Positions 46,904 through 56,175 of a stretch of 64,000 nucleotides of DNA are shown piece after piece. The notes under the pieces were generated by a model. It saw only the letters and a program-made list of their open reading frames with translations. It searched no databases and was not told where the DNA came from. The DNA lies in assembly GCF_900090045.1 (NCBI RefSeq), contig NC_041782.1:769001-833000 (forward strand), read 5' to 3'. This stretch comes from Plasmodium malariae (taxonomy: Eukaryota; Apicomplexa; Aconoidasida; Haemosporida; Plasmodiidae). The position numbers and the translations under genes were made by a program. How positions within the stretch are numbered: position 1 is the first letter of the stretch; each line of letters begins with the position of its first letter.

Positions 46904-47764
46904 ATGAAAAGACACGACACGTTTAAGGACTTAATAAGACTACATGACAACTTAAAAAAGGAAGAAATCCTGGCCTTGTTTTTTCACAGCTGTATTTTGA
47001 ACAATTGCTATAATTACATATTAAATGAAGAAAAAAAATATGCAACATCAAATAATGAGAAAATAAAAATTTCAAATGGCTATATAAAATATACACAAGG
47101 TGATGAAAAGGACCAAGTTTTCATAAGTAGAATATTAATAGATCCCCTATGGAGAAAGAGTTCAAATAATTACAATTTTACATATAAGTCTACACAAAAT
47201 GATGATACATATAATTTAAATATATTAAAAATAGAAAAATCCTTAGTTCTTCAAATAATTAATACTGCACAACCATCTACTGTACATACTGTAACAATAA
47301 ATATGAACGAGTACATAAATAATACCAAGGAAGAAAATATAATAGACAAAATTGAAGAAACTATAAATATAGAAAAATTAGAAAATATATTTCAAAATCA
47401 TATATTAAATAACATGAATAAGACAAATGTTTATAATACCATGAGAAATAATAATAGTCTTATTATTGAGTCAAATATACAAGAAACACAAAAGGAAAAT
47501 ATGTTTAAAGCGAAGGAAAGCCAGTTTTTACAAAATTTCACAAATGACTATTTTGATGATAAAAATCCAACAATAGAAGGAAGGAATTTGATACCAAATT
47601 TTAGAAAAGACGATTCTGTTTTGAAACCTGATGGGTTATTAGTAGGACCAAATAATAAATTTTTTAGCCCAAAAAATTTACGGTATGATCCTATGGGACC
47701 TTTCGGAAACGAGCCCAATGCTGATAACAAACCTTTTGAATTTCAGAATAATTTCCCCTTTTAA
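46904..47764 (+). CDS. PI31-like proteasome regulator (PSMF1 family)
   Basis: A single exon of 286 aa, near the length of animal PI31 (about 270). PI31 binds the 20S proteasome with its disordered C-terminus and dimerises or binds F-box proteins with its N-terminal FP domain. The N-terminal half (about 1-155) has the FP-domain pattern: LALFFHSCILNN, then a gap, then FISRILIDPLWRKS and the strand LNILKIEKSLVLQII. The C-terminal part shows the PI31 signature: NLIPNF, GLLVGPNNKFF and RYDPMGPFGNEPNAD, which matches the RxDPxGPxG motif of the family. The middle is Asn/Glu-rich. The ATG at 46904 is the first in frame. A cytosolic or nuclear location is expected. It converges with the helicase gene. 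Confidence 0.82.
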   Translation: MKRHDTFKDLIRLHDNLKKEEILALFFHSCILNNCYNYILNEEKKYATSNNEKIKISNGYIKYTQGDEKDQVFISRILIDPLWRKSSNNYNFTYKSTQNDDTYNLNILKIEKSLVLQIINTAQPSTVHTVTINMNEYINNTKEENIIDKIEETINIEKLENIFQNHILNNMNKTNVYNTMRNNNSLIIESNIQETQKENMFKAKESQFLQNFTNDYFDDKNPTIEGRNLIPNFRKDDSVLKPDGLLVGPNNKFFSPKNLRYDPMGPFGNEPNADNKPFEFQNNFPF

Positions 47765-48741
47765 TTTTTTTTTTTTTAAATGTTTATATACTGCGCATCG
47801 CACATGTAAATGTGTAGTATGCATGTGTGTATTGGTGGGCGTATGTTTGTACGTTTGTGTTTACGTATGGGTTTTGCAAATGTGTGTATACATGTGTGTA
47901 AATATATATGTGGGTACGCATATGCAAACACGTATGAAAACTTTTTTTGCGATTCGGAACGTGTTAAATGTAACAAATCCTACGTGTTAATTCGGAAAAG
48001 AAGTTTTGCTTTTTTTGGCATATGTAAAATGTGTACCATAATTTTATGATAAAATTGTGCACTATTCATTTTTTTTCATTTTAACTGATGTGAAGCGAGA
48101 AGCCCCTGTGCCTAAAGAGCATTACGTTATTTTACCAAATGTCTTATTTTATTTTATGTTTTGTTTTGCTTCATGTTATTCTATTTTATTTCGAGCTCCA
48201 TTTTATGTATTTTTCTAGAATGATGATGCTTCTCATTTAATGAGCTATTCACGCTGACACAAACAAGTGAGTGATGGCAAATCAGTGCAATGCATGACAA
48301 AAAATTTATTACCTGAAATTTTAGTAACTCCATATATTATTATCCTTTTGTTAAACTTAATCATTATTTTAATTATAACTACTACTCTGTGGTACGCTTA
48401 TGCACATATGTCAAATGGTGTGTTAACTGGTATGTAAAATGGTACGTAATATGGTCTGCAAAATTGCATGTTAAATGGTGTGTAAAATGGATGTTTGGAA
48501 GAATAAAATAAATAAGCAAACTGATATGTTAAACATATTAACAAAGGAAAAATTTTCAAAAAATTGTTTATAAAAAAAATAAAGTAACATTATTATATCC
48601 ACATTATTGTAAAGGAAAAACAACAAATTTAAAGAATAATTATAGCTAATACTATTTAAAAAAAAAAAAAAAAAAAAAAAAGAGTATATAAAAAATAAAA
48701 TGCTGAAATATAAAAATACAGTTACTAATTTTGTATAGATA
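47765..48741. other. Spacer between convergent PI31-like and helicase genes
   Basis: A GT-rich stretch (47790-47930) with TGTGTGTA/TACGTATG runs follows the PI31-like stop. A degenerate 13-14-bp repeat (TGGTGTGTAAAA type) lies at 48415-48492. No gene is supported. Confidence 0.55.
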
Positions 48742-51700
48742 TTATTTAAATAAAAATTTCGAAAAATTTGGTAGAAATATTTGCACTGCTGAAAGTAGTT
48801 TCTTATCCGTATTGCACTGGTTTAGAAGCATGTCCATAAAGTAATTGCTATTTTTTAAATATATATTATTTTCTTGCAAAGGTGAAATAATTATGCTACA
48901 CGGAATATCCTTCTTGATATGTTCACTGTCATAACTTTTTTCTGTCTCATTGTTTGCACATGATTTAGCATTCCCATATTTTTCATTTTTTGAGTTGCAT
49001 GGTAATAGAGATGATGAAATATCAATCTTTTTTAGTTCTTCTGAATTGTAGCTACTCATTTTGTCACTCTTAATCTTCTTTCCTGTTAACTTGGATTTCT
49101 TTACAGTTATTATGCTACTGTCCAGCATTATTTCTTCTTTTTTCCTATCCGTTTTTCCTAAAATAGAATTATTCCTATTTTTCCCGTCATCATATGTCAC
49201 ATCTGTGCTTATACTTCTATCCTTTCCATCTTCTTCCACGTGGTCATCTTCCACATGGTTACCTTCTTCTACGTAGTTATCTTCTTCTACATAGTTTTCT
49301 TCTACGTAGTTATCTTCTTCTACATAGTTATCTTCTTCTACATAGTTATCTTCTTCTACGTGGTTATCTTCTTCCCTTTGATTTGCTTCCAGATTTAAGA
49401 CATTCGCTTTTTCTGAATCATTAATGCACAACTTTTTTAAAAGGTCGATTACATCGTTCTCGTTAACTACGTTTCCAATGTTCACATTCGTTTCGTCGAA
49501 ATTATTGTAAGCGTAGTTTTTGTTGTAATCCTTTTCACTTTTAGCCTTATTTTTTATTTCCATCTTTTCACTTCTCTTAATTGGGTTGGTATGAAGTGAA
49601 CTCTTCAATTTAGAGAGTTCACTTTCATCTTCACTGTATTGTGAAAAAACATTATACATAATATGCTCATTATAAATAGAATTTTCTAATCTTTTATGAA
49701 TTAGTTGAATATTATCATCAAATTGATCGCCGTCTAATATTTCTTCTGATATGTTTTTCACCTTGGAAATTAATATTTTATGATCAATTTTAATGACCTT
49801 ATTATTTTTTTTATAATGATTAATAATCTTATTCCATGAATCGCACTCTTTTAAATATTTGCATTTTCCGAAAATAAATAAGTTACACCTAGCCCTGGTA
49901 AGAGCTACATTCAGTCTTTTTTCATTCGTAAAGAATATATTCGAATCATCTACTTCTTCATCTGTATAATATTCGGAATTCCTTTCATTTTGGTCCCCTT
50001 TTTTGGGCACACATGCTTTTAGTTCATGCTTCTCTTCTGTTTTTAATGCTTTTTGTAGTTTCTTTTCCTTCTTCTTTTTCTTATGCTTACTCCTTATATA
50101 TCCTGTGGTTCTTACGCATACAAATATTATAATGTCTTTTTCCTTCCCCTGAAAACCATCCACGGTCCCAATATCTATGAAATTCGAAATATTATTTTTA
50201 TACCCTTTTTTTTTAAAAAAATGATTTAATTCATTTTCTAGAAAATATTTTTGTATAGCATATGGAGTTATGATACCAATTCTTTTATACCATTCATACA
50301 CATTTTCTGATGTAAAAATATAATGTAAGAATTCAATAAAATGAATAACTATTTCACTCTCTTCAACATTTACATATGATGTTTTTATTTTCTTTTGGAT
50401 AGAAAAAGGGATATCGTAAAATACAGTATGTTGCAAAAAGGGAATAAAGAACCATTCTAATATTCCTTCATTTTTCTGACACAAAAATAGTTCAGGCAAA
50501 TTTTCCGGTAATTTACCAAAACGATTTTCCATATATTTAAATAAATTAAAATTAGTTAGAGTATTATACATTTTCTCATTAACCGTATCGTCTTTATATC
50601 TTAATTCATTAATATATTCGTTTATTTTATTTTCTTTAAGTAAAAGAGATAAAAAACTAGAAGCATCAGTTATTTTATTCATGTAATAAAATTTGTTTGG
50701 GAAATAAGATATATCTGGGTGCATTCTATATTGTATGGATAATAAATTATATTTTACCTTATTCATCTTATTTTTTTTTTGTAATCTTTCAAAAAGAGAT
50801 CTACCATATTTCCCTTTTTTAGCTAACATTGAAAATACTGTAGCTGATAATTGATTTGGATCACCAACTAATATAATCTTATTACAAGAAAAACATAACG
50901 GAATAAGTATATCCAATTCAACTGCTTGTGATGCTTCATCTATAATTATAGCATCAAAATGGTTTATATATTTTCGTATATTCGTATTGAAACAAGAAGA
51001 TAAAGTTGAACAAATAATATTTGATGTTTTTAAAAGGAATTTTGTAATTATTACATCTTTCTTGTCTTTATTAAGAAAATAAAATAAACGTTCTTTGAAT
51101 TCTAGACTAAACCCTAATAAATCTGTGCTTATATTACTACCTAATCTTGTAACAATTGGATGAAACAGTTCACCATTTTCATCAAATATACCTTCATCTA
51201 GAGAAATTAATCTTCTTAATATTTCATCTATTGCTGCGTTTGAGGGAGCGCAAACTAGGATCCTTTTACTCCTTATAAATTTTAACCTGTTTATGGGTTC
51301 TTTCTTCATGTTCTTTAGTTCGTCGTTACTATTTCTGTGTGTAATCCCACACCCTTCTCTGCCCTTTTCCATTTCTTCTGCTTCTCCTGCTACTGCTTCT
51401 ACATTTTGTGCTTTTTCTTTTTCCATCTTTATTTCTACTTGCTTACTATCAATTTTGCCTTCCTTCGTTCTATTAGCTGTCACAAGACGATTTTCTCCCC
51501 CGTTTGACAGTCCATCCGCTGTACAAGCTTCTTTCCAATAGCTACTATACTCTTCGATATCTTGGTATACTTGTGTGTGCAGTATACTATCGTTGATAGA
51601 GTAACAAGAGTTGTGACAACTCTCATTGATGACTTTTATTTCTAAAGAATTTTTATCTTTTTTTGCTGAAGCAGAGCTGTATGTATTAGGATTATAAATT

Positions 51701-54486
51701 GGCTTTATCAATTCTATTAGATTTTTAATCCTATTTTCGTTATTTTTAAAAACATCATCTTTATTATACATACTACTCATGCAACCAGTATTTGGACAGT
51801 TTGTACCATTAAGACAACTATAATACTCATTATCATCCGTTTTTGCTAGCTTACTAAGAGCAATCATAATACTAATATGTATCCTACAGGCACAGTTCTT
51901 CTGCATGTTGTTACCTCTATCACCGTGAATAACATATTTATTTTCCACATCATTCTCTTTAGGAGAGTGATGAAAAAAATCGTCATATTCTATTGCATCA
52001 AAGCAGTTATCGTCATTATAATAGCAGTAATCATTTTCTTTACTATAATTCATCCAAGCATATGGGCTTTTATTTATTTTTTCCCTTTCTAAATAACCAT
52101 CTGGAGATAATTCTTTTGTACTATTTGAATTACTATTTCGTTTTATTTTATCTTTTTGAAAAAACATTAATGAACTTATAATACCTAAAATTGTAGTTGT
52201 TTTTCCTGTACCTGGAGGTCCTTGAATTAACGTAATGCCCCTATTTAAGATGCTATTATTGATAGCTCTTAATTGATATTTATTATAAATGGTAAAAAAT
52301 TTTTTTTTTAATAATTCAGGGATATAATTGAAACCTTCATACTCGTCCTTTGAATTCTCTACGTCAGTTATATTTTTTATTAGTTCATTTCTTTTAAGAG
52401 TATTTTTATCATTTAGATGTCTTACAGTAAATTCTAAGAGATGATTATACTGAAGAAATCTAATCTTATTATTTTCTTTTCTTTTTGGTTTTTCCTCTTC
52501 CTCCTCTTCTTCTTTTTCTTCTTCGACTTCGTCTTTTTCTTCACTCTTTCTATCTTGTGCTAATTTTAACTGATTTAAGTAATATTTAATCTTCTCTATT
52601 AAATGTTCCGTTTTTCTTTCTGCATCATATGGATCATTGTATTTCAAGTCTTCATTCATATCACAGTTATTATAGATTTTGTTTTGTTTCATTTGCGACT
52701 CTTCCCCTAATGTACAACTGTCAGTTGTGTTTGTCTTTTCCTGCTCTTTCACTCCTAATGGCTTGGGATCTATGTGATCATCATCGCCATTTTTGTAGTA
52801 ACTTTGGCTGCCACTTCTACTTCTACTACTGCCACTTATACTTCTACTACTGCCACTTCTACTTCTACTACTGCCACTTATACTTCTACTACTGCCACTT
52901 CTACTTCTACTACTGCCACTTCTACTACTGCCACTTCTACTTCTACTACTGCCACTTCTACTTCTACTACTGCCACTTCTACTTCTACTACTGCCACTTC
53001 TACTTCTACTTCTTCTACTACTACTTCTACTTCTTACATTGCCACTTCTACTTCTACTACTTTTTCTGTCACCTTTACGATAATTTCCCTTCCCACCTAC
53101 ATCTATGTCAATAATTTCACGCAAGAGGGGGGAGTATCTAAAGTAAACCAAACAGTTGAATTGGTGAAGAGTAGTAGTTAAGTTGGTCACTTTTGAAATG
53201 CGAATAAAATAATCATTTAACTTGTTTTTAGTAAATATCTCATACATAATGCATTTTCTTACTTTATCAATAATATCAAAATTTTGATAACTCGTATTGA
53301 ATCTTATTTTAATTGCTTCATTGTCTTTTGAAAAGACGAAACCTAGTAAATGGCGAACACAGTACTTTCTAATCATGTAAATTTCTTCATTCGTTACATC
53401 ACTTTTTTTTTTCTTTTTTTTGGAGGAAAGTGTTTTGTTATTACATGTGTTTTGCTTACTTGAATTAATCATTCCAAGTGATGTTGTATTTATATTTTCA
53501 CCTTCACAAAACGTATTCAATGTATTTCTTTGTTTTTTACTTTCCCGTTTACAATTCTTTATTTTACTACAAACCACTTTAGCACTTATCTGTATAGCAT
53601 TCGTTTGTTCAAATAACAAATTTTTACGCATTATCATTTTACTTCCTAAAAACTCATCATCTATTTTTTCAACATATGATGACTTGAACGAGTTTAAGTA
53701 TGGAAAAAATGTGTCAAGTCGCTTTTTTTTATCATTTTCCCGTTTATAATTGAAACTATTTCCATTTTGTATCTTTTTATTATTTTCTATTTTTTCTGAT
53801 GACTTCAATGGAATAGTACAAAACCTATCTGCTTCATTTTTTTCCGTTATTTTTGGTATAAATCTTAGCAGAATAAGATCACCAATATGTATATTATCAT
53901 AAAGCTGCAAATTATCACTACTATATGCCAAATTAATATCAAATTCAGAGTCATATATATATCTTATTTTATCATTACTATTACTCAGATCTAATTCATA
54001 TTCTCTTATATTTCCATCTGCTTTGTTACGATTTATCATTTGCTGGGTTTCAATTAAAAATAATGGAAAATAGGCGTGAAAATATTCTTCAAAACTTTTG
54101 AAAATGTCCGGTAGGGAAGTACAAATATTTAAATCAATTTTTAACCTATTTTTTAACGCATATATATTTATCTCTCTTTCATTCCTTAAACTAATGTAAT
54201 AATTCCATCTTAATATTATATCAACTAAAAAGTAAGAGACATCAAAATATCCTTTTTCTAAAATAAATGTCCTACGTATTAATGTCAAAATGTTTTTATT
54301 CGTTTTTTGATAAGTTCTACAACTATATTCTTCTTCTTTATTTAAGTCATAACTTTTCGAATTCAGAAATTTACTTTTTATATTCTCTTCTAAACATTTA
54401 AATTCATTATCTTTGTTATATTTCTCGAATATATTCCAATTGAAAAAAACTTTAACAAAATATTCATCATTCCATTTTTCCCACAT
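48742..54486 (-). CDS. SEN1/senataxin-like superfamily 1 RNA/DNA helicase
   Basis: 1,914 aa from the first ATG at 54486; the frame opens five codons earlier at a TTG. Sen1-type helicases unwind RNA:DNA hybrids and end transcription of non-coding RNA by RNA polymerase II. All SF1B motifs are present: I QGPPGTGKTT (about 754), Ia CAPSNAAIDE (about 1078), II IDEASQAVEL (about 1182), III GDPNQLSAT (about 1207), IV QYRMHPDISYFPN, V GTVDGFQGKEKD (about 1440) and VI NVALTRARC (about 1525). The ASQAVE wording at motif II and YRMHP favour the SEN1/IGHMBP2/UPF1 group; I prefer SEN1 because of the long N-terminal part. Motifs I and Ia are separated by about 310 residues of insert with a Cys/His-rich patch (CACRIH, NCPNTGC). 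An SR-rich repeat and a VEEDNY repeat are described separately. The TTLL, helical-protein and kinesin genes further left are also on this strand. Confidence 0.85.
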   Translation of the reverse strand: MWEKWNDEYFVKVFFNWNIFEKYNKDNEFKCLEENIKSKFLNSKSYDLNKEEEYSCRTYQKTNKNILTLIRRTFILEKGYFDVSYFLVDIILRWNYYISLRNEREINIYALKNRLKIDLNICTSLPDIFKSFEEYFHAYFPLFLIETQQMINRNKADGNIREYELDLSNSNDKIRYIYDSEFDINLAYSSDNLQLYDNIHIGDLILLRFIPKITEKNEADRFCTIPLKSSEKIENNKKIQNGNSFNYKRENDKKKRLDTFFPYLNSFKSSYVEKIDDEFLGSKMIMRKNLLFEQTNAIQISAKVVCSKIKNCKRESKKQRNTLNTFCEGENINTTSLGMINSSKQNTCNNKTLSSKKKKKKSDVTNEEIYMIRKYCVRHLLGFVFSKDNEAIKIRFNTSYQNFDIIDKVRKCIMYEIFTKNKLNDYFIRISKVTNLTTTLHQFNCLVYFRYSPLLREIIDIDVGGKGNYRKGDRKSSRSRSGNVRSRSSSRRSRSRSGSSRSRSGSSRSRSGSSRSRSGSSRSGSSRSRSGSSRSISGSSRSRSGSSRSISGSSRSRSGSQSYYKNGDDDHIDPKPLGVKEQEKTNTTDSCTLGEESQMKQNKIYNNCDMNEDLKYNDPYDAERKTEHLIEKIKYYLNQLKLAQDRKSEEKDEVEEEKEEEEEEEKPKRKENNKIRFLQYNHLLEFTVRHLNDKNTLKRNELIKNITDVENSKDEYEGFNYIPELLKKKFFTIYNKYQLRAINNSILNRGITLIQGPPGTGKTTTILGIISSLMFFQKDKIKRNSNSNSTKELSPDGYLEREKINKSPYAWMNYSKENDYCYYNDDNCFDAIEYDDFFHHSPKENDVENKYVIHGDRGNNMQKNCACRIHISIMIALSKLAKTDDNEYYSCLNGTNCPNTGCMSSMYNKDDVFKNNENRIKNLIELIKPIYNPNTYSSASAKKDKNSLEIKVINESCHNSCYSINDSILHTQVYQDIEEYSSYWKEACTADGLSNGGENRLVTANRTKEGKIDSKQVEIKMEKEKAQNVEAVAGEAEEMEKGREGCGITHRNSNDELKNMKKEPINRLKFIRSKRILVCAPSNAAIDEILRRLISLDEGIFDENGELFHPIVTRLGSNISTDLLGFSLEFKERLFYFLNKDKKDVIITKFLLKTSNIICSTLSSCFNTNIRKYINHFDAIIIDEASQAVELDILIPLCFSCNKIILVGDPNQLSATVFSMLAKKGKYGRSLFERLQKKNKMNKVKYNLLSIQYRMHPDISYFPNKFYYMNKITDASSFLSLLLKENKINEYINELRYKDDTVNEKMYNTLTNFNLFKYMENRFGKLPENLPELFLCQKNEGILEWFFIPFLQHTVFYDIPFSIQKKIKTSYVNVEESEIVIHFIEFLHYIFTSENVYEWYKRIGIITPYAIQKYFLENELNHFFKKKGYKNNISNFIDIGTVDGFQGKEKDIIIFVCVRTTGYIRSKHKKKKKEKKLQKALKTEEKHELKACVPKKGDQNERNSEYYTDEEVDDSNIFFTNEKRLNVALTRARCNLFIFGKCKYLKECDSWNKIINHYKKNNKVIKIDHKILISKVKNISEEILDGDQFDDNIQLIHKRLENSIYNEHIMYNVFSQYSEDESELSKLKSSLHTNPIKRSEKMEIKNKAKSEKDYNKNYAYNNFDETNVNIGNVVNENDVIDLLKKLCINDSEKANVLNLEANQREEDNHVEEDNYVEEDNYVEEDNYVEENYVEEDNYVEEGNHVEDDHVEEDGKDRSISTDVTYDDGKNRNNSILGKTDRKKEEIMLDSSIITVKKSKLTGKKIKSDKMSSYNSEELKKIDISSSLLPCNSKNEKYGNAKSCANNETEKSYDSEHIKKDIPCSIIISPLQENNIYLKNSNYFMDMLLNQCNTDKKLLSAVQIFLPNFSKFLFK
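49232..49374 (-). repeat. VEEDNY coding repeat in the helicase
   Basis: An 18-bp unit encodes VEEDNY or VEEDNH, about eight copies, in the acidic C-terminal tail after the helicase domain. Confidence 0.85.
52790..53075 (-). repeat. RSRSGSS coding repeat in the helicase N-terminal part
   Basis: A mostly 21-bp unit encodes SRSRSGS, about 12 copies with RSIS variants, at about residues 470-565. It resembles the RS domains of splicing factors. Confidence 0.85.
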
Positions 54487-54856
54487 TCTGTCCTTAACCA
54501 ACTATTTGGTGTCATAAGACTTTTGTGCAGTACACCACAACAGCCAAAAGAAAAAATAAAATAAAATAAAATAAGCAAAAAGGAAAACAAAACAAATTAG
54601 CACCTGTTTTTATGCTAGCACATGTGCATATAAAATATTATAGGCATATTTTTACTATAAAAATGCCTCTTTTATGCATATGAAAAATAAACAATTATAT
54701 CCCTTAACTTTAGTTATAGTCATTCAGAAAAACTGTTCACCTTATTTAGAATTGCGGAGATTGTGGATATTATTCATTTTGTGCCTATATTAGATTACTC
54801 CTTATTTTGCCCTTTCTACCTTTTCCCCCCCATTGGTTTTGAACACATATATATAT

Positions 54857-55056
54857 GTTGTATATATTACAAGTATGTATATATATACATTTATATGCAT
54901 GTATATATATAGATATAGGTATATATACATGGATATATATATTTACATATATATATGTTGTATATATTACATGTATGTATATATATACATTTATATTCAT
55001 GTATATATATAGATATAGGTATATATACATGGATATATATATGTATACATATATGT
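54857..55056. repeat. Two tandem copies of a 100-bp TA-rich unit
   Basis: Starting with GTTGTATATATTAC, a unit of 100 bp is repeated once with only a few substitutions (for example ACAAGTATG versus ACATGTATG, TATGCATG versus TATTCATG). High similarity points to a recent duplication. Confidence 0.85.
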
Positions 55057-55129
55057 TTACATATGTAAAGCTGTTTTTTTATTGAAAAAACGAAAAAGAT
55101 AACTTATAAGTGAACGTGTTTTTTTAAAA

Positions 55130-56175
55130 ATACTTTTTCGCGTTTCCCCTTTAAACCATAATTTTGTTAATTTTAATAATTTTGTTTTTTTACTTTTTCC
55201 GTATTAAACTTTTTACATTATATATTTAATTAAAAAAAATAATAAATAAAATAAAATAAATATAAATACATTAATTACAATTTTTTTTTTAATAACAGAT
55301 ATAAGTATATTGTATATATCTGGGTGTAACCAATTCAAACAAAAATACGTTGTTATGAACGTGTACTTTTTTTTTTTTTTTTATTACCATGTATCCATTT
55401 ACTATTTGTCATTTTTTTTCATTTTATACATTCTCTGGTTCGGTTAAACATTACATTTTGATCAGATCACATATATAGCTCTATGAACAATTAGTGCTTA
55501 AGTTTTAATACCTTTGTAACTATTTTTAAATCATTCATCTTTTTTTTCTCTAAAAAAAAAAAAATATATATATATACCGTTGTTTTTTTTTTTTTTTATT
55601 CATTAAACAGGCAAGAAAGGGGTGCAATTTTTCTTAAAAAGAGAAAAAAATAATAAGATAATAAAATATAGTTTAAAAGGATTTTTTCTAAAATACTTTT
55701 CCCTCCTTTTTCTTTAACCCAAAATTATTATTTTTTCTTTAAACGAATTAAATGTTTTTGTATTACATTTTAGGACAAAAAAAAAAAAAAATAATAAAAT
55801 ACACACATAAAATTACTATTCTTTTTTAACGGGTCGTGTATATTTTATATAAGGGTGTAACTATTTTAAATAAAAACATGTTGACAACAGTAAACATATA
55901 TATATATTTTTTTTTTTTTTTTTTGCCATGTATCATTTACCATTTACCTTTTTTCTGATTTTATATATGCTTTGTTATGGTTAAAAATTACATTTTGAAC
56001 AGTTCACACACTTAATCCTATGAACATTTAGTGGTTAATTTTTAATACCTTTGTAATTGTTTTTAAATCATTTATTTTTTTTTTCTCTAAAAAAAAACAA
56101 AAAATATACTGTTGTTTTGTTATTTAAACAAGCGAAAAGGGGTATAATTTATTTTTAGAACAAAAAAAAAAATAA
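55130..56175. repeat. Diverged tandem duplication, two copies of about 0.5 kb
   Basis: Copy A (about 55130-55640) and copy B (about 55680-56175) share a collinear series of blocks: GGGTGTAAC (55322 and 55853), CCATGTATC with CATTTAC, GGTTAAA/GGTTAAAAATTACATTTTG, CTATGAACA (55481 and 56018), TTTTAATACCTTTGTAA followed by TTTTTAAATCATT, and TTTCTCTAAAAAA. Offsets of 531-540 bp are constant in the right half. Neither copy has an open frame. Confidence 0.75.

Noticed and set aside
54785..55085. Plus and minus frames rich in YIYIHVYIY
   Set aside because: They result from the TA-rich 100-bp duplication.
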